A DNA stretch of 64,000 nt, taken from positions 62,001 to 126,000 of the forward strand of contig NZHC01000076.1 in assembly GCA_002689655.1 (NCBI GenBank). Reading direction: 5' to 3'. This document shows positions 54,709-64,000 of the stretch, piece after piece; position 1 is the stretch's first letter, and each line of letters opens with the position of its first letter. Below the pieces are notes generated by a model that was not told the origin of the DNA, ran no database searches, and saw only the letters and a program-made list of their open reading frames with translations. The position numbers and the translations under genes were made by a program. The stretch is from Rhodopirellula sp. (GTDB taxonomy: Bacteria > Planctomycetota > Planctomycetia > Pirellulales > Pirellulaceae).

Positions 54709-54740
54709 AGAAAAAACGCATTCACCGAAGCGAATGCGTT
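54709..54740 (-). terminator. Rho-independent terminator for the minus-strand TPR gene
   Basis: Minus strand: AACGCATTC-GCTTCGGT-GAATGCGTT followed by TTTT; perfect 9-bp stem. Confidence 0.85.
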
Positions 54741-54768
54741 CTCGTAAGTGACTTTCGGAGCCAGCAGA

Positions 54769-55917
54769 CTATTTGGTCGTTGCTGGCGTTGGTGGAAGCT
54801 CGGGCAAAGTAAGTCCACCGGTCTGAGCGGCGGCTGGTGCAATGCTTGTCGGAACACCAACTCCAAGGTTCACACTGTTGGTTACCGAATTCGAAATCGG
54901 AGCTGCTGCTGGTTTTGCTGAGTCAGTGAATGCTCGCGCGATGGTTGCTTGAGGCGAAGGCTGAGCCACAGGACCGAGGTTGGTATCAATTTGTGAGAGC
55001 AGGCTGCGAGAACGATCAACTGCCAACTTCACGGCAGGATCAGCGACGCCCTCTCGTTGAGATTGCAGGGCCTGATTCAAGTAGCCACGAGCAACCTCCA
55101 CTTGCCCATTACTGTACAGCAAATAAGCCATGTTGTAGTTTGCGATTGCAGGTTTGTTGTTAGCAAGCAGCACCTGGTAGGCGGCCGTTGCGTCGCCACC
55201 ACCGAATCGGACACTTGCAAGACTGTTTGCATACTTTGAAGTGCCTGGCGCCAATTCCAAAGATTTTTCGAGCGCGACAACTGCTTGCTGGTAGTTCCCA
55301 GCAGTATTCAGCACCAAGCCGAGCTCGTTGTACAAAAGTGCGTTTTCTGGAGCACCAGCAATAGCCTGCTGAAAGTACTGAACTGCCTGCTGCTGATTTC
55401 CCTGTCGCAGGTGCAATCGGGCGATGCTAGCGAGGGCTTCTGGATCACCCGGAGCGTTTTGCAGGGCTTTGGTATAACTTTCCATGGCCTTGGTATTATC
55501 ACCAGTTGATTCCCAAAGCCGACCGTTTGCGACATAAACCTCTGGACCAACACTTGCTGGCTTGTTAGCAAGGCTGAGTGGGTCACTGATTACCTCTTCC
55601 TCTACTACCTTGTCATCACCGAAGCGAAATGCACCAGTGACAGCGTTCGTGGTCTTGGAAAAGGCCTTTTTGGCATTTTCTCCAAATGATGCAAGCTGAC
55701 TCTTGGTTCCCTCATCAGAAGCAGCGATCGCTTCAGTGACATCAGGAGCCTGCTCAATCGTCGCTTTCTGCTTTGAGAAAGGATTCATTGAGGAGAGAGA
55801 GACGCCACCGCTGGTGCAGCCGGTCAATGTGACGGTTGTTCCAACAACAAGTCTTGAAAAGATAACTTGTCGAAGTTTGGATACTGAATTCACGGCTAAT
55901 TTCTTTCTCCTCTGCAT
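54769..55917 (-). CDS. TPR repeat lipoprotein
   Basis: Lipobox-like VTLTGCTSGG; TPR units (GDPEALASIARLHLRQGNQQQAVQYFQQAIAGAPENALLYNELGLVL). Confidence 0.85.
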   Translation of the reverse strand: MQRRKKLAVNSVSKLRQVIFSRLVVGTTVTLTGCTSGGVSLSSMNPFSKQKATIEQAPDVTEAIAASDEGTKSQLASFGENAKKAFSKTTNAVTGAFRFGDDKVVEEEVISDPLSLANKPASVGPEVYVANGRLWESTGDNTKAMESYTKALQNAPGDPEALASIARLHLRQGNQQQAVQYFQQAIAGAPENALLYNELGLVLNTAGNYQQAVVALEKSLELAPGTSKYANSLASVRFGGGDATAAYQVLLANNKPAIANYNMAYLLYSNGQVEVARGYLNQALQSQREGVADPAVKLAVDRSRSLLSQIDTNLGPVAQPSPQATIARAFTDSAKPAAAPISNSVTNSVNLGVGVPTSIAPAAAQTGGLTLPELPPTPATTK

Positions 55918-56033
55918 CACACTGATGGACTGCAACAGTGAACACAGATTGATGGTTCGATTCCTATCTCTTAATAATCCGGATCGACCGTTCCGACCGG
56001 TAAACTTTAACGGCAATCATCAAAAGTGACTGA

Positions 56034-56072
56034 GGAAAAAAAAAGGATGATTCCCCGAGAGGAACCATCCTT
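56034..56072 (-). terminator. Rho-independent terminator for the minus-strand gene 56138..56704
   Basis: 12-bp stem with one mismatch (aaggatgattcc/ggaaccatcctt) followed on the minus strand by a T-run. Confidence 0.8.
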
Positions 56073-56137
56073 GATATGAGTTTCACGCCAGTCGTGGCAG
56101 ACGGCCTGAGCTGTCAGCCAACCCAGTGAATCTAATC

Positions 56138-56704
56138 TCACTGATTCGCAATGCCCGGCGTGCCCCCCGCGCTGCTGGCAGGCAACCGAGGTGCTGCGAG
56201 ATTCTGCAACCAGTCACGATTGATCTTGGTAGCCCAAGCCCCGGGCGAATGATGTGGCTCAACTTCAGTAATTTGCACGTCTGGCAAAGAACCTTGCACA
56301 TCAATACGGCTGATGGCATTACGCACAGCAGCAACTCGAGCGGCGGTCTCACGTTCACTCCCCCCACGTAGTACAAATACTGTACGCCGTGCCCGCGGCG
56401 CTTGAGTAGCGATCCAGTAGATGCGTTTGTTCCCTGATGCCATCAAAGCGCCGTCGTCTGGGCGGAACAACTCATGCCCAATCGTGTTGTGCATTCTCCA
56501 GCCGTTGGCCTTCATAGCCTCAAACGGCGCAGCAACATTCATGGCGTCAGCCTCGTTAAACGGGGCAGGCCATGCATTGTTGCGATGGTATCCAACGTGC
56601 AAATTTTGCCAAAATTGATTCCAATCAGCTGAAGCAGATGCGGTGGTCGTTGCAAGAGCAACCACTGCAATGACCGCGCGGGTCAACTTATTGTTGAGTG
56701 TCAT
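56138..56704 (-). CDS. secreted hypothetical protein
   Basis: Signal peptide MTLNNKLTRAVIAVVALATTTASASA; followed by a terminator. Confidence 0.7.
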   Translation of the reverse strand: MTLNNKLTRAVIAVVALATTTASASADWNQFWQNLHVGYHRNNAWPAPFNEADAMNVAAPFEAMKANGWRMHNTIGHELFRPDDGALMASGNKRIYWIATQAPRARRTVFVLRGGSERETAARVAAVRNAISRIDVQGSLPDVQITEVEPHHSPGAWATKINRDWLQNLAAPRLPASSAGGTPGIANQ

Positions 56705-56879
56705 GACAGGCAGTTCCTTCCGCCTCGCTCGCAGGCAGACAGTGACGTCTGCGGTGAAATGGGATGAGATTCTGGCAACACATCAATGCATTACCCATCA
56801 TTTCTCGATATCGGACACTGCACCACGTGGACTGCTTAAACGCTGACAGCTTCGTTCCATTCGGCAAAACCGGAAAAGT

Positions 56880-57110
56880 TTAATCTTCAAACGGTGTAAC
56901 CGTCAGTAATTCACCCAAAAGGCCAATCTCGTCGCCCAAGACCAATTGCTTCCGTCGCCGTGTCTCAACACTTCCATTAACCGTCACATCACCCGCCTGA
57001 ATGTACATTTTTGCTTCACCTCCTGTCCCCACCAGACCACTCCGTTTGATAAAGTCATCCAGCCGTATCACCGACTTATCAGATTGCTTATTCATATAAA
57101 TCTTCCTCAT
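56880..57110 (-). CDS. S4-domain RNA-binding protein (YbcJ/RlbA-like)
   Basis: IRLDDFIKRSGLVGTGGEAKMYIQAGDVTVNGSVETRRRKQL. Confidence 0.88.
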   Translation of the reverse strand: MRKIYMNKQSDKSVIRLDDFIKRSGLVGTGGEAKMYIQAGDVTVNGSVETRRRKQLVLGDEIGLLGELLTVTPFED

Positions 57111-57299
57111 GACGACTCTGGTAAGCGTTTGAAAATTTTTTCGGCGTAAAATTTGAGGGACACTCTCGACAGCAACGCTTCCAAGCTCGAGGTAGCAAGA
57201 TGGGAAGAAGCACAAAAAAGACGGCGTCCAAATTAACCCACCAAGCAGTCCGTTATTGCTTGCTCGCCTACAACCTAGACGCAGATCTGGCCTGAATCG

Positions 57300-58727
57300 A
57301 TGAGCATGAAAGTCCATCAAATTGATTTTCACCGACTCGACATGCAGACACGATTTCCGTTTCGGTACGGTATCGCAACCATGAGTGAAGTTCCACATCT
57401 ATTTGTACGGATGCATGTAGAAATTGATAATCAAATGTGGCAGGGCACATCATCAGAAGGGCTACCACCAAAATGGTTCACCAAGAATCCTGAAACTGAT
57501 TTCAAGGTCGATGACTTACCTGAAATGCTGAGGGTTATTAAACAGGCAGCACATTTTGCAATGACAGCAGATGTAAACCGCGATTTTTTCTCTTGGTGGA
57601 TGGATCTCTCTGAGCAACAGACAGCTTGGGCAGCTGAAAATGGAACCCCATCTCTGTTAGCGAATCTCGGTGTCAGCCTAATGGAACGTGCTGCATTAGA
57701 TGCTACATGCCGACAACAAGAACTGTCTTTTTCCTCGGTCCTGCGTCACAACAGACTAGGGATAGACTTCTCTGCAATCCGCTGCTCTTTGACCGGAATG
57801 AAACCATCGGACATTCTTCCCCCGCAACCACGCCGCCATGTGCAGCTCCGGCACACCGTTGGTCTTGGTGATCCCCTGACTGATTTGGACATATCGAAAG
57901 ATGAGAAACTGGGAGACAATCTGCCACACTCTCTGACGAGTAGCATTGATCGTTATGGTCTTCGCTATTTCAAAATCAAGCTGGCGGGAAACTTAGAAGC
58001 CGATCTCTCTCGGATGCGATTACTATCCCAGCTGTTGCGCGAGCGGGTCGGTAACTCAATGCGATTCACGTTGGATGGCAACGAACAATACGCAACGATG
58101 GCGCAATTTCAGAACCATTGGCAGGAACTGAATAGCGACAAATCGATTCGACGCATGGTAGACCAGTCTTTGCTATTCGTTGAACAACCTGTTCATCGCG
58201 ATGCTGCATTGCTGCCAGAAGTGCAGGAGACATTATCGGATTGGCAGAATGCGCCACCTGTCATCATTGATGAATCTGATTCAGAAATCGAATCCCTGCC
58301 AACCGCACTGAAACTTGGCTATGCAGGTACGAGTCACAAAAACTGCAAAGGAATACTCAAGAGTATCGCTGCCCTGGGAACAATAAAGAAAGAGCAATCG
58401 GTCACTCGACAACTCATCCTGTCTGCCGAGGACTTGGGAAATATCGGACCGGTTGCTCTGTTACAGGACTTAGCCGTCGTCGCCGCGTTGGGGATCCCAC
58501 ATGTAGAGCGAAACGGACACCATTACTTTGCCGGTTTAAATATGTTTCCTGAACCGATCCAGAACCAAACTGCAATTGATCACCCTGATCTTTTTCAGCG
58601 CGATGCTTCGGGTTTATTGGCCCTGCAGCCTTCTGCTGGTCAACTTCAGCTCGATAGCATCAATGCAGCACCCATGGGACTCAAGCAACAGATTGACTTA
58701 CAACATTTTTCCCCTTGGCGACTGTAA
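57300..58727 (+). CDS. enolase superfamily protein (mandelate racemase/muconate lactonizing-like)
   Basis: FKIKLAGN (KxK), FTLDGNEQY, FVEQPVHRD, VIIDESDSE, GTSHKNCKG. Confidence 0.75.
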   Translation: MSMKVHQIDFHRLDMQTRFPFRYGIATMSEVPHLFVRMHVEIDNQMWQGTSSEGLPPKWFTKNPETDFKVDDLPEMLRVIKQAAHFAMTADVNRDFFSWWMDLSEQQTAWAAENGTPSLLANLGVSLMERAALDATCRQQELSFSSVLRHNRLGIDFSAIRCSLTGMKPSDILPPQPRRHVQLRHTVGLGDPLTDLDISKDEKLGDNLPHSLTSSIDRYGLRYFKIKLAGNLEADLSRMRLLSQLLRERVGNSMRFTLDGNEQYATMAQFQNHWQELNSDKSIRRMVDQSLLFVEQPVHRDAALLPEVQETLSDWQNAPPVIIDESDSEIESLPTALKLGYAGTSHKNCKGILKSIAALGTIKKEQSVTRQLILSAEDLGNIGPVALLQDLAVVAALGIPHVERNGHHYFAGLNMFPEPIQNQTAIDHPDLFQRDASGLLALQPSAGQLQLDSINAAPMGLKQQIDLQHFSPWRL

Positions 58728-58818
58728 ACCCTTCGCTGTCATCAGCCGGTTACGTTGCAAAGCGATCCCATGTCGTCCACACTATGTTGTCGACCCCATC
58801 ACCTATCTCACCAATCGC

Positions 58819-60171
58819 ATGCCTGACCCAATCACTTCTCACCGTCACTGGTACCGCCGCATCGGACCTGGCTTGATTACCGCTTGCGTGGTCATTGGCC
58901 CCGGAAGCATCCTGACGAGTTCCAAAGTAGGAGCCAATGATGGATATTCCAAGCTATGGATCGTACTTGCATCGGTAGCATTCATGTTGGTGTACATGAC
59001 GCTGGGAGCCAAACTGGGAGCGGTTGCCAAAACCTCACCAGGAAATTTGATTCGACAAAAAGCTGGCAAAGGGCTTGCCATCATGCTCGGCTGCTGCGTA
59101 TTTTTCATTTCCGCCGCATTTCAATCCGGCAACAATCTGGGCGTTGCTGCCGCTTTTGATGCCTTCATTGATGCTGATTGGGCCATTACCGGTCTGGTCG
59201 TCGGATTCAATCTGCTGGCCATTTTTTTTCTGCTTGCATTTCGAAATCTCTATCGAGTTCTGGAACGCTTGATGATGTTTCTGGTGGCATTGATGTTGCT
59301 GAGCTTCGCTATCAACCTGATTGTGTTGAAGCCCAACCTCGGTGAGCTTTTCATGGGTTTCATCCCATTTATGGGAGCAGACAATGCAGCAACCACGCAG
59401 GAAACCAGCAAGGATGGACTGATCGCACTACTCGGGCTGATCGGCACGACGTTTGTCATTACAGCTGCTTTTTACCAAGCGTATCTGGTGCAGCAAAAAG
59501 GCTGGGATGAAAACGAGGTTCACAATGGAATCATGGACGCCCGCGTAGGAGCTGTACTCATGATGCTGATCACGGTGATGCTAATGTCAACAGCAGCTGC
59601 AGGGCTCTACACAGGATCAGAGGTGCAACTGGCTGATCCAGCACAGGTGGCTGTGGCTTTGGAGCCAAGCTTTGGGGTTTTTGGGAAATACATTTTCTGC
59701 TTGGGGCTGTTCTCAGCAGCTTTCTCCTCTTTCCTGATCAACTCCATGATTGGTGGGTTCATTGTCTCGGATTGTCTCGGTCTGGGCAGCGATCCCAATG
59801 GACCTGCGCCACGAGTCATGACCACGGTCGCCTTGTTGACTGGAATGTCTGTTGCAGTGGCATTCCTGCTACTCGGATTTGACCGAACCCCGACCATCAT
59901 TGCCGCTCAAGCCGTCACCGTTGTCGGAGCACCGTTGGTGGCAGGAGTTCTTTTGTGGTTATCGAGTAGTAAAGACATCATGGGGTGCCATGCGGCCAGC
60001 ACACCTACAAAAACAGTCGCAGCAGTCGGTCTTGCTGTGCTAATTGCCATCGCCGCCAATACAGCAATCAACACACTACCCAACAGCATCAAAAAGTACA
60101 TGGCGGAACCAAGCGAAGAAACAGCACCTGAAGAAGCCAGTGTTCCTGAATCCCCACCCGTTGCTGATTGA
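58819..60171 (+). CDS. Nramp-family-like divalent metal transporter
   Basis: IGPGLITACVVIGPGSILTSSKVGANDGYSKLW; about 11 TM; start moved from 58576 to avoid overlap. Confidence 0.8.
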   Translation: MPDPITSHRHWYRRIGPGLITACVVIGPGSILTSSKVGANDGYSKLWIVLASVAFMLVYMTLGAKLGAVAKTSPGNLIRQKAGKGLAIMLGCCVFFISAAFQSGNNLGVAAAFDAFIDADWAITGLVVGFNLLAIFFLLAFRNLYRVLERLMMFLVALMLLSFAINLIVLKPNLGELFMGFIPFMGADNAATTQETSKDGLIALLGLIGTTFVITAAFYQAYLVQQKGWDENEVHNGIMDARVGAVLMMLITVMLMSTAAAGLYTGSEVQLADPAQVAVALEPSFGVFGKYIFCLGLFSAAFSSFLINSMIGGFIVSDCLGLGSDPNGPAPRVMTTVALLTGMSVAVAFLLLGFDRTPTIIAAQAVTVVGAPLVAGVLLWLSSSKDIMGCHAASTPTKTVAAVGLAVLIAIAANTAINTLPNSIKKYMAEPSEETAPEEASVPESPPVAD

Positions 60172-60280
60172 CACACGGAATCCACCGTGCCGCAGCAATG
60201 TGCGTCCACCAAGCCAAACAAAAGCCTCACATTCTCCTCCAGTTGCTCACCCTTCAACCATATGAACCAGGAGTGATTTG

Positions 60281-61030
60281 ATGTCCCGACCGTCTTTCAC
60301 GCGGAGCGAGTTGGCGGAATTTCGAAAAACGGGTCATGTAACACGGCGGGACCTATTCCAGCAGTCGACAATCCAATCGGTTCTGGATGACCTGAATGTC
60401 TGGAGTGAACAATTTGTCGACACATTGGATCCAAATGAACAGCAATGGTTCCTTGAACGGGGTGACGGGAGTAGAAAAGCGCTGCGTAAACTCGATCACC
60501 CCGCCTTCCATCGAAAACCATTTCGCGAGCTTGCGCGGCACACTTCTTTAAAACCCCTGATCGAACAATTACTGGGATCACCATACCACTTGTTTTTCAG
60601 TCAGGTTTTCATGAAACCCCCTGAAGCGGGCAGCCCCAAGCCAATCCATCAGGACAATTTCTATTTTGGGCCTGACAACCTCGATGCAACCTTGACAGTC
60701 TGGATTGCTTTGGATGATGCAACACTGACCAATGGCTGCCTCCACTACTGCCACCATCACCAACGCGAAGTACTACCGCATTTTGCTCCTGAAAATGAAC
60801 CTTACAATTTGCAGATTGATTCCACACACGCTGACGAACTTGAATTGACGCCTGTCCCTATTCAAAGCGGTGGCGTTTCGTTTCACCACGGCAACACACC
60901 ACACTTTTCTGCTGCAAACCGCAGCACAAAATCACGCCGTGCGGTTGCGTTTCATTACCTGAGAAATGATGCCATCTTGGTCAATTCGGGCTTGAAATAT
61001 GATTCAGCGCTGCGGATGGATATCGTCTAA
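60281..61030 (+). CDS. phytanoyl-CoA dioxygenase family protein
   Basis: PKPIHQDNFYFGPDNLDATLTVWIALDDATLTNGCLHY; HHGNTPHFSAANRSTKSRRAVAFHY. Confidence 0.9.
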   Translation: MSRPSFTRSELAEFRKTGHVTRRDLFQQSTIQSVLDDLNVWSEQFVDTLDPNEQQWFLERGDGSRKALRKLDHPAFHRKPFRELARHTSLKPLIEQLLGSPYHLFFSQVFMKPPEAGSPKPIHQDNFYFGPDNLDATLTVWIALDDATLTNGCLHYCHHHQREVLPHFAPENEPYNLQIDSTHADELELTPVPIQSGGVSFHHGNTPHFSAANRSTKSRRAVAFHYLRNDAILVNSGLKYDSALRMDIV

Positions 61031-61103
61031 CCAATTTCGCAAATGATCGATGCGTTGCCCAATTCCATTTTATTTTTGCAAAGCCATCTGACGACCCATC
61101 ACT

Positions 61104-61925
61104 GTGAATCACGATATCCAGTTACTCGAATCCTCCGACATTCCCGGAGCACTGAAATTGTGCCGGGCCTCGGGGTGGAACCAGCTTGCAACCGACTGGC
61201 ACCGCTTGATCGAACATGAACCAGATGGATGCTTCGCATTGAAAGTCAATCAGGAGATCATCGCAACTGCCACAACGACCTGCTACGGATCAGATTTGGC
61301 GTGGATCGGGATGATGTTGGTTCACGAACAACATCGCCGACAGGGGATCGCAAAAGCGCTGATCACGACCTGCCTGGAATACTTGCATTCAAGAAATATC
61401 CGGTGCATCAAACTGGATGCAACCCCCGCTGGCAAACTCGTTTACTCTCAGTTGGGGTTCCGCGATGAATGGTCATTCCATCGCTGGCATCGAGAAAGTG
61501 ACGGCACCCATCAGCAAGGCAATCTTTCTGCTCACGACACTTTGGATAGATGGAATCCCAATCTCGACAAAGCAGCATTTGGTGTTCCACGAACAGGTTG
61601 GCTGAATCGTCTTGCCGCCCATTCCCATGTCATCCGTTACCGCGAAGGCTGTGGCATGATCAGGGAGGGATACTTGGCCAGTTATCTCGGTCCAATCATT
61701 GCATCAACACCCAGCAGTGCGGGAAGAATCGTCACGGACCTGTTGGCTTGCAGCAAGCGAACCACTTTCTGGGACATCCCCCACCCAAACCACAATGCCG
61801 TCATGCTCGCGCAGGCGCGCGGCTTTCAAGCCGTGAGAAACCTGACGCGCATGTGGACAGGGTCGGAACTCATTCCCTGTGATCTCAGCTTACAATATGC
61901 CATTTCCGATCCGGGTACTGGCTGA
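61104..61925 (+). CDS. GNAT family N-acetyltransferase
   Basis: WIGMMLVHEQHRRQGIAKALITTCLEYL. Confidence 0.88.
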   Translation: MNHDIQLLESSDIPGALKLCRASGWNQLATDWHRLIEHEPDGCFALKVNQEIIATATTTCYGSDLAWIGMMLVHEQHRRQGIAKALITTCLEYLHSRNIRCIKLDATPAGKLVYSQLGFRDEWSFHRWHRESDGTHQQGNLSAHDTLDRWNPNLDKAAFGVPRTGWLNRLAAHSHVIRYREGCGMIREGYLASYLGPIIASTPSSAGRIVTDLLACSKRTTFWDIPHPNHNAVMLAQARGFQAVRNLTRMWTGSELIPCDLSLQYAISDPGTG

Positions 61926-61976
61926 ATTTGAAACGTTTTTCTGATTCAACTGGACCCCTCACTGGGTAACACGTCG

Positions 61977-64000
61977 ATGAATCGACTTATCGTCATAATC
62001 ACGTTCATCTTTCTGCCCACATGCCAAGGTTTGGCTGAAGAGTCCGGAAAGTATCTTGAACGTCCCAACATTGTCTTCATCCTGCTCGACAATATGGGAA
62101 AAGACTGGTTAAGAAGCTACGGCAGCCAGGAAAATCAGACACCCAATATCGATCGACTATGCAATACAGGAATGAAATTCCGGAATTTCTATGTCACGCC
62201 GGTGTGTAGCACCACACGAACCATGCTGCTGACGGGTCGATATCCCTTTCGTACTGGCTGGCACACACATCACGATTCTGCGATTTACGGCGGTGGATTT
62301 CTCGACTGGGATCGTGAAATCTGTGTCGCGAGACTGCTACGGGATTCAGGCTACAAAACCTGCATTTCAGGTAAATGGCAGATCAATGATCTATTTGATC
62401 CAGATCAACAGGACGCGTTAACAAAACATGGCTTCGAGCAACACTGCATCTGGCCGGAAGCGAAGCCAGGGCTACCTGGACACAAACAACGTTACTGGGA
62501 CCCTTATGTCATTCGCGACGGGAAAAAACTCGACGCCACTGGAATGTTCGGACCCGATGTCTTTACCGAATACTCGATCGACTTCATGAAGCGTCACCGG
62601 GACAAACCATTTCTTCTTTATCAATCTGCAATCCTGACGCACATACCTGTCACCACCACCCCGCACACTCCCAATGTAAATGCAACGGCAAGGGAAAAAT
62701 TCGCTGGCATGGTGCATTACGCGGATCATTTGATAGGACAGATAACGCAGGCAATCACCGACCTGGAACTCCGTAATAACACGCTGATTTTCATTACCAC
62801 GGACAACGGCACCGACAATGGCTCTGATCAGGGGATGATAGAAAGTCTAGGTGGCATGCGAAATGGACGAATCTCGGACGAAGGGATTTATTCGCTGACC
62901 GAACGAGGCATCAACATGCCATTGATCGTTAATTGTCCAGGATGGATTACTGAAGCTCGCGAAAGCGATGCTTTACTCAATGCAGCCGACATCCTTCCCA
63001 CTCTCGTCGATCTTGCCAATGCGTCTACACCCGCAAAGTTAAAGATTGATGGAGTCAGCTTTGCAGAGATTCTTCGAGAACAATCCGATAGCTCGTGGGC
63101 CCGTCCTTGGACTTTCTCACAATACGCTGAGGATCGTGTCATACGTGATCAGCGTTACAAATTATATTCCAGCGGTCGTTTCTTCGACCTTGCCGTCGAT
63201 CCTTCAGAACAACGATTCATCTCACCTACTACCCAAACCCAATCTGAATCTGAGCGAAGATTGGCGTTACAACAGGTGCTTGATGCGTTTCCCGGGAATA
63301 ACCAATGGCCTTGGAAGTTCCGAAGCATCTCTGCACGCAAAGCACGCGCTGCAGCAGATGCTCCACGAAGAGCCGAATGGATAAGTAACGATGTCGCACC
63401 GCCCGAGTCTTTGGAAAAGTTTTTTCAATGCCCACCTGACTATGAATTACAGCTCGGCGATCACCGTTCACCATTGGATTCTGGAAATGGGGTACTGGTC
63501 ACAACACCTCAACAGTGGCAGCAACGGCGTTCAGAAATCTTGGACACCTGGCACCAAATCATGGGCCCATGGCCAGCCTTGGATGCGAACCCCAAGTTTG
63601 AGCAGATTGCTGTCACACGCCGCAAAAACATTACCCAACGACAACTGAAACTGGGCATTGGCATCGGTCGTGAAATGGTTGATGCCTTCATGTTAATCCC
63701 GGATGGCGATGGTCCATTCCCTGCAGTGGTCGTGCCGTACTACGATGCCCAGACCGGCATTGGTAAGGGTGTTGAGTTGCGGGATTTTGGCTGGCAATTG
63801 GCAAAACGCGGTTTTGTCACGCTATCCATTGGCAAACCAAACTCCGGGATCAACTTTGACAATCCGCGTGAAGCAGGACACCGTGGCCAATACTTTGGCA
63901 GCGAAGGTAAAGTTGTCAAAACCCAACCCCTGTCGGCTCTCGCCTTTGCCGCTGCTAACGCACACACGTTTCTTGCGTCCCGTCCTGAGGTATATCCGGA
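61977..64000 (+). CDS. sulfatase fused to alpha/beta hydrolase (esterase) domain; 3' partial
   Basis: Hand-translated and absent from the ORF track. NIVFILLDNMGKDWLRSYGSQENQTPNIDRL...VCSTTRTMLLTGRYPFRTGW then GPFPAVVVPYYDAQTGIGKGVELRDFGWQLAKRGFVTLSIG; no stop for 674 codons to window end. Confidence 0.88.
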   Translation, partial: MNRLIVIITFIFLPTCQGLAEESGKYLERPNIVFILLDNMGKDWLRSYGSQENQTPNIDRLCNTGMKFRNFYVTPVCSTTRTMLLTGRYPFRTGWHTHHDSAIYGGGFLDWDREICVARLLRDSGYKTCISGKWQINDLFDPDQQDALTKHGFEQHCIWPEAKPGLPGHKQRYWDPYVIRDGKKLDATGMFGPDVFTEYSIDFMKRHRDKPFLLYQSAILTHIPVTTTPHTPNVNATAREKFAGMVHYADHLIGQITQAITDLELRNNTLIFITTDNGTDNGSDQGMIESLGGMRNGRISDEGIYSLTERGINMPLIVNCPGWITEARESDALLNAADILPTLVDLANASTPAKLKIDGVSFAEILREQSDSSWARPWTFSQYAEDRVIRDQRYKLYSSGRFFDLAVDPSEQRFISPTTQTQSESERRLALQQVLDAFPGNNQWPWKFRSISARKARAAADAPRRAEWISNDVAPPESLEKFFQCPPDYELQLGDHRSPLDSGNGVLVTTPQQWQQRRSEILDTWHQIMGPWPALDANPKFEQIAVTRRKNITQRQLKLGIGIGREMVDAFMLIPDGDGPFPAVVVPYYDAQTGIGKGVELRDFGWQLAKRGFVTLSIGKPNSGINFDNPREAGHRGQYFGSEGKVVKTQPLSALAFAAANAHTFLASRPEVYP

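Overview
The window is an ordinary, gene-dense planctomycete-type bacterial chromosome segment. Support comes from DUF1501/DUF1549/DUF1553 proteins, sulfatases, PQQ-type beta-propellers, ThuA and M19 families. I call about 42 CDSs. I found no rRNA, tRNA, IS element, prophage or CRISPR array. The most notable observations, all read from the sequence, are: (1) a sulfatase-esterase fusion ORF (61977 to past 64000) that is missing from the supplied ORF track because it runs off the window; (2) a four-gene operon of DUF1549/1553, DUF1501, an ECF sigma factor and a membrane-anchored protein that looks like a diverged DUF1549/1553 paralogue in the anti-sigma position; (3) a histidine-phosphatase-like protein, translationally coupled to rpe, that lacks both catalytic histidines; (4) an Nramp-family transporter without the DPGN and MPHN metal-binding motifs; (5) three adjacent amidohydrolase modules, only one of which keeps the HxH metal motif; (6) a membrane redox protein with two flavinylation-type FMN domains; (7) a perfect-period 19-bp x5 tandem repeat with a palindromic core. 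No database search was run. Family names come from motif recognition.
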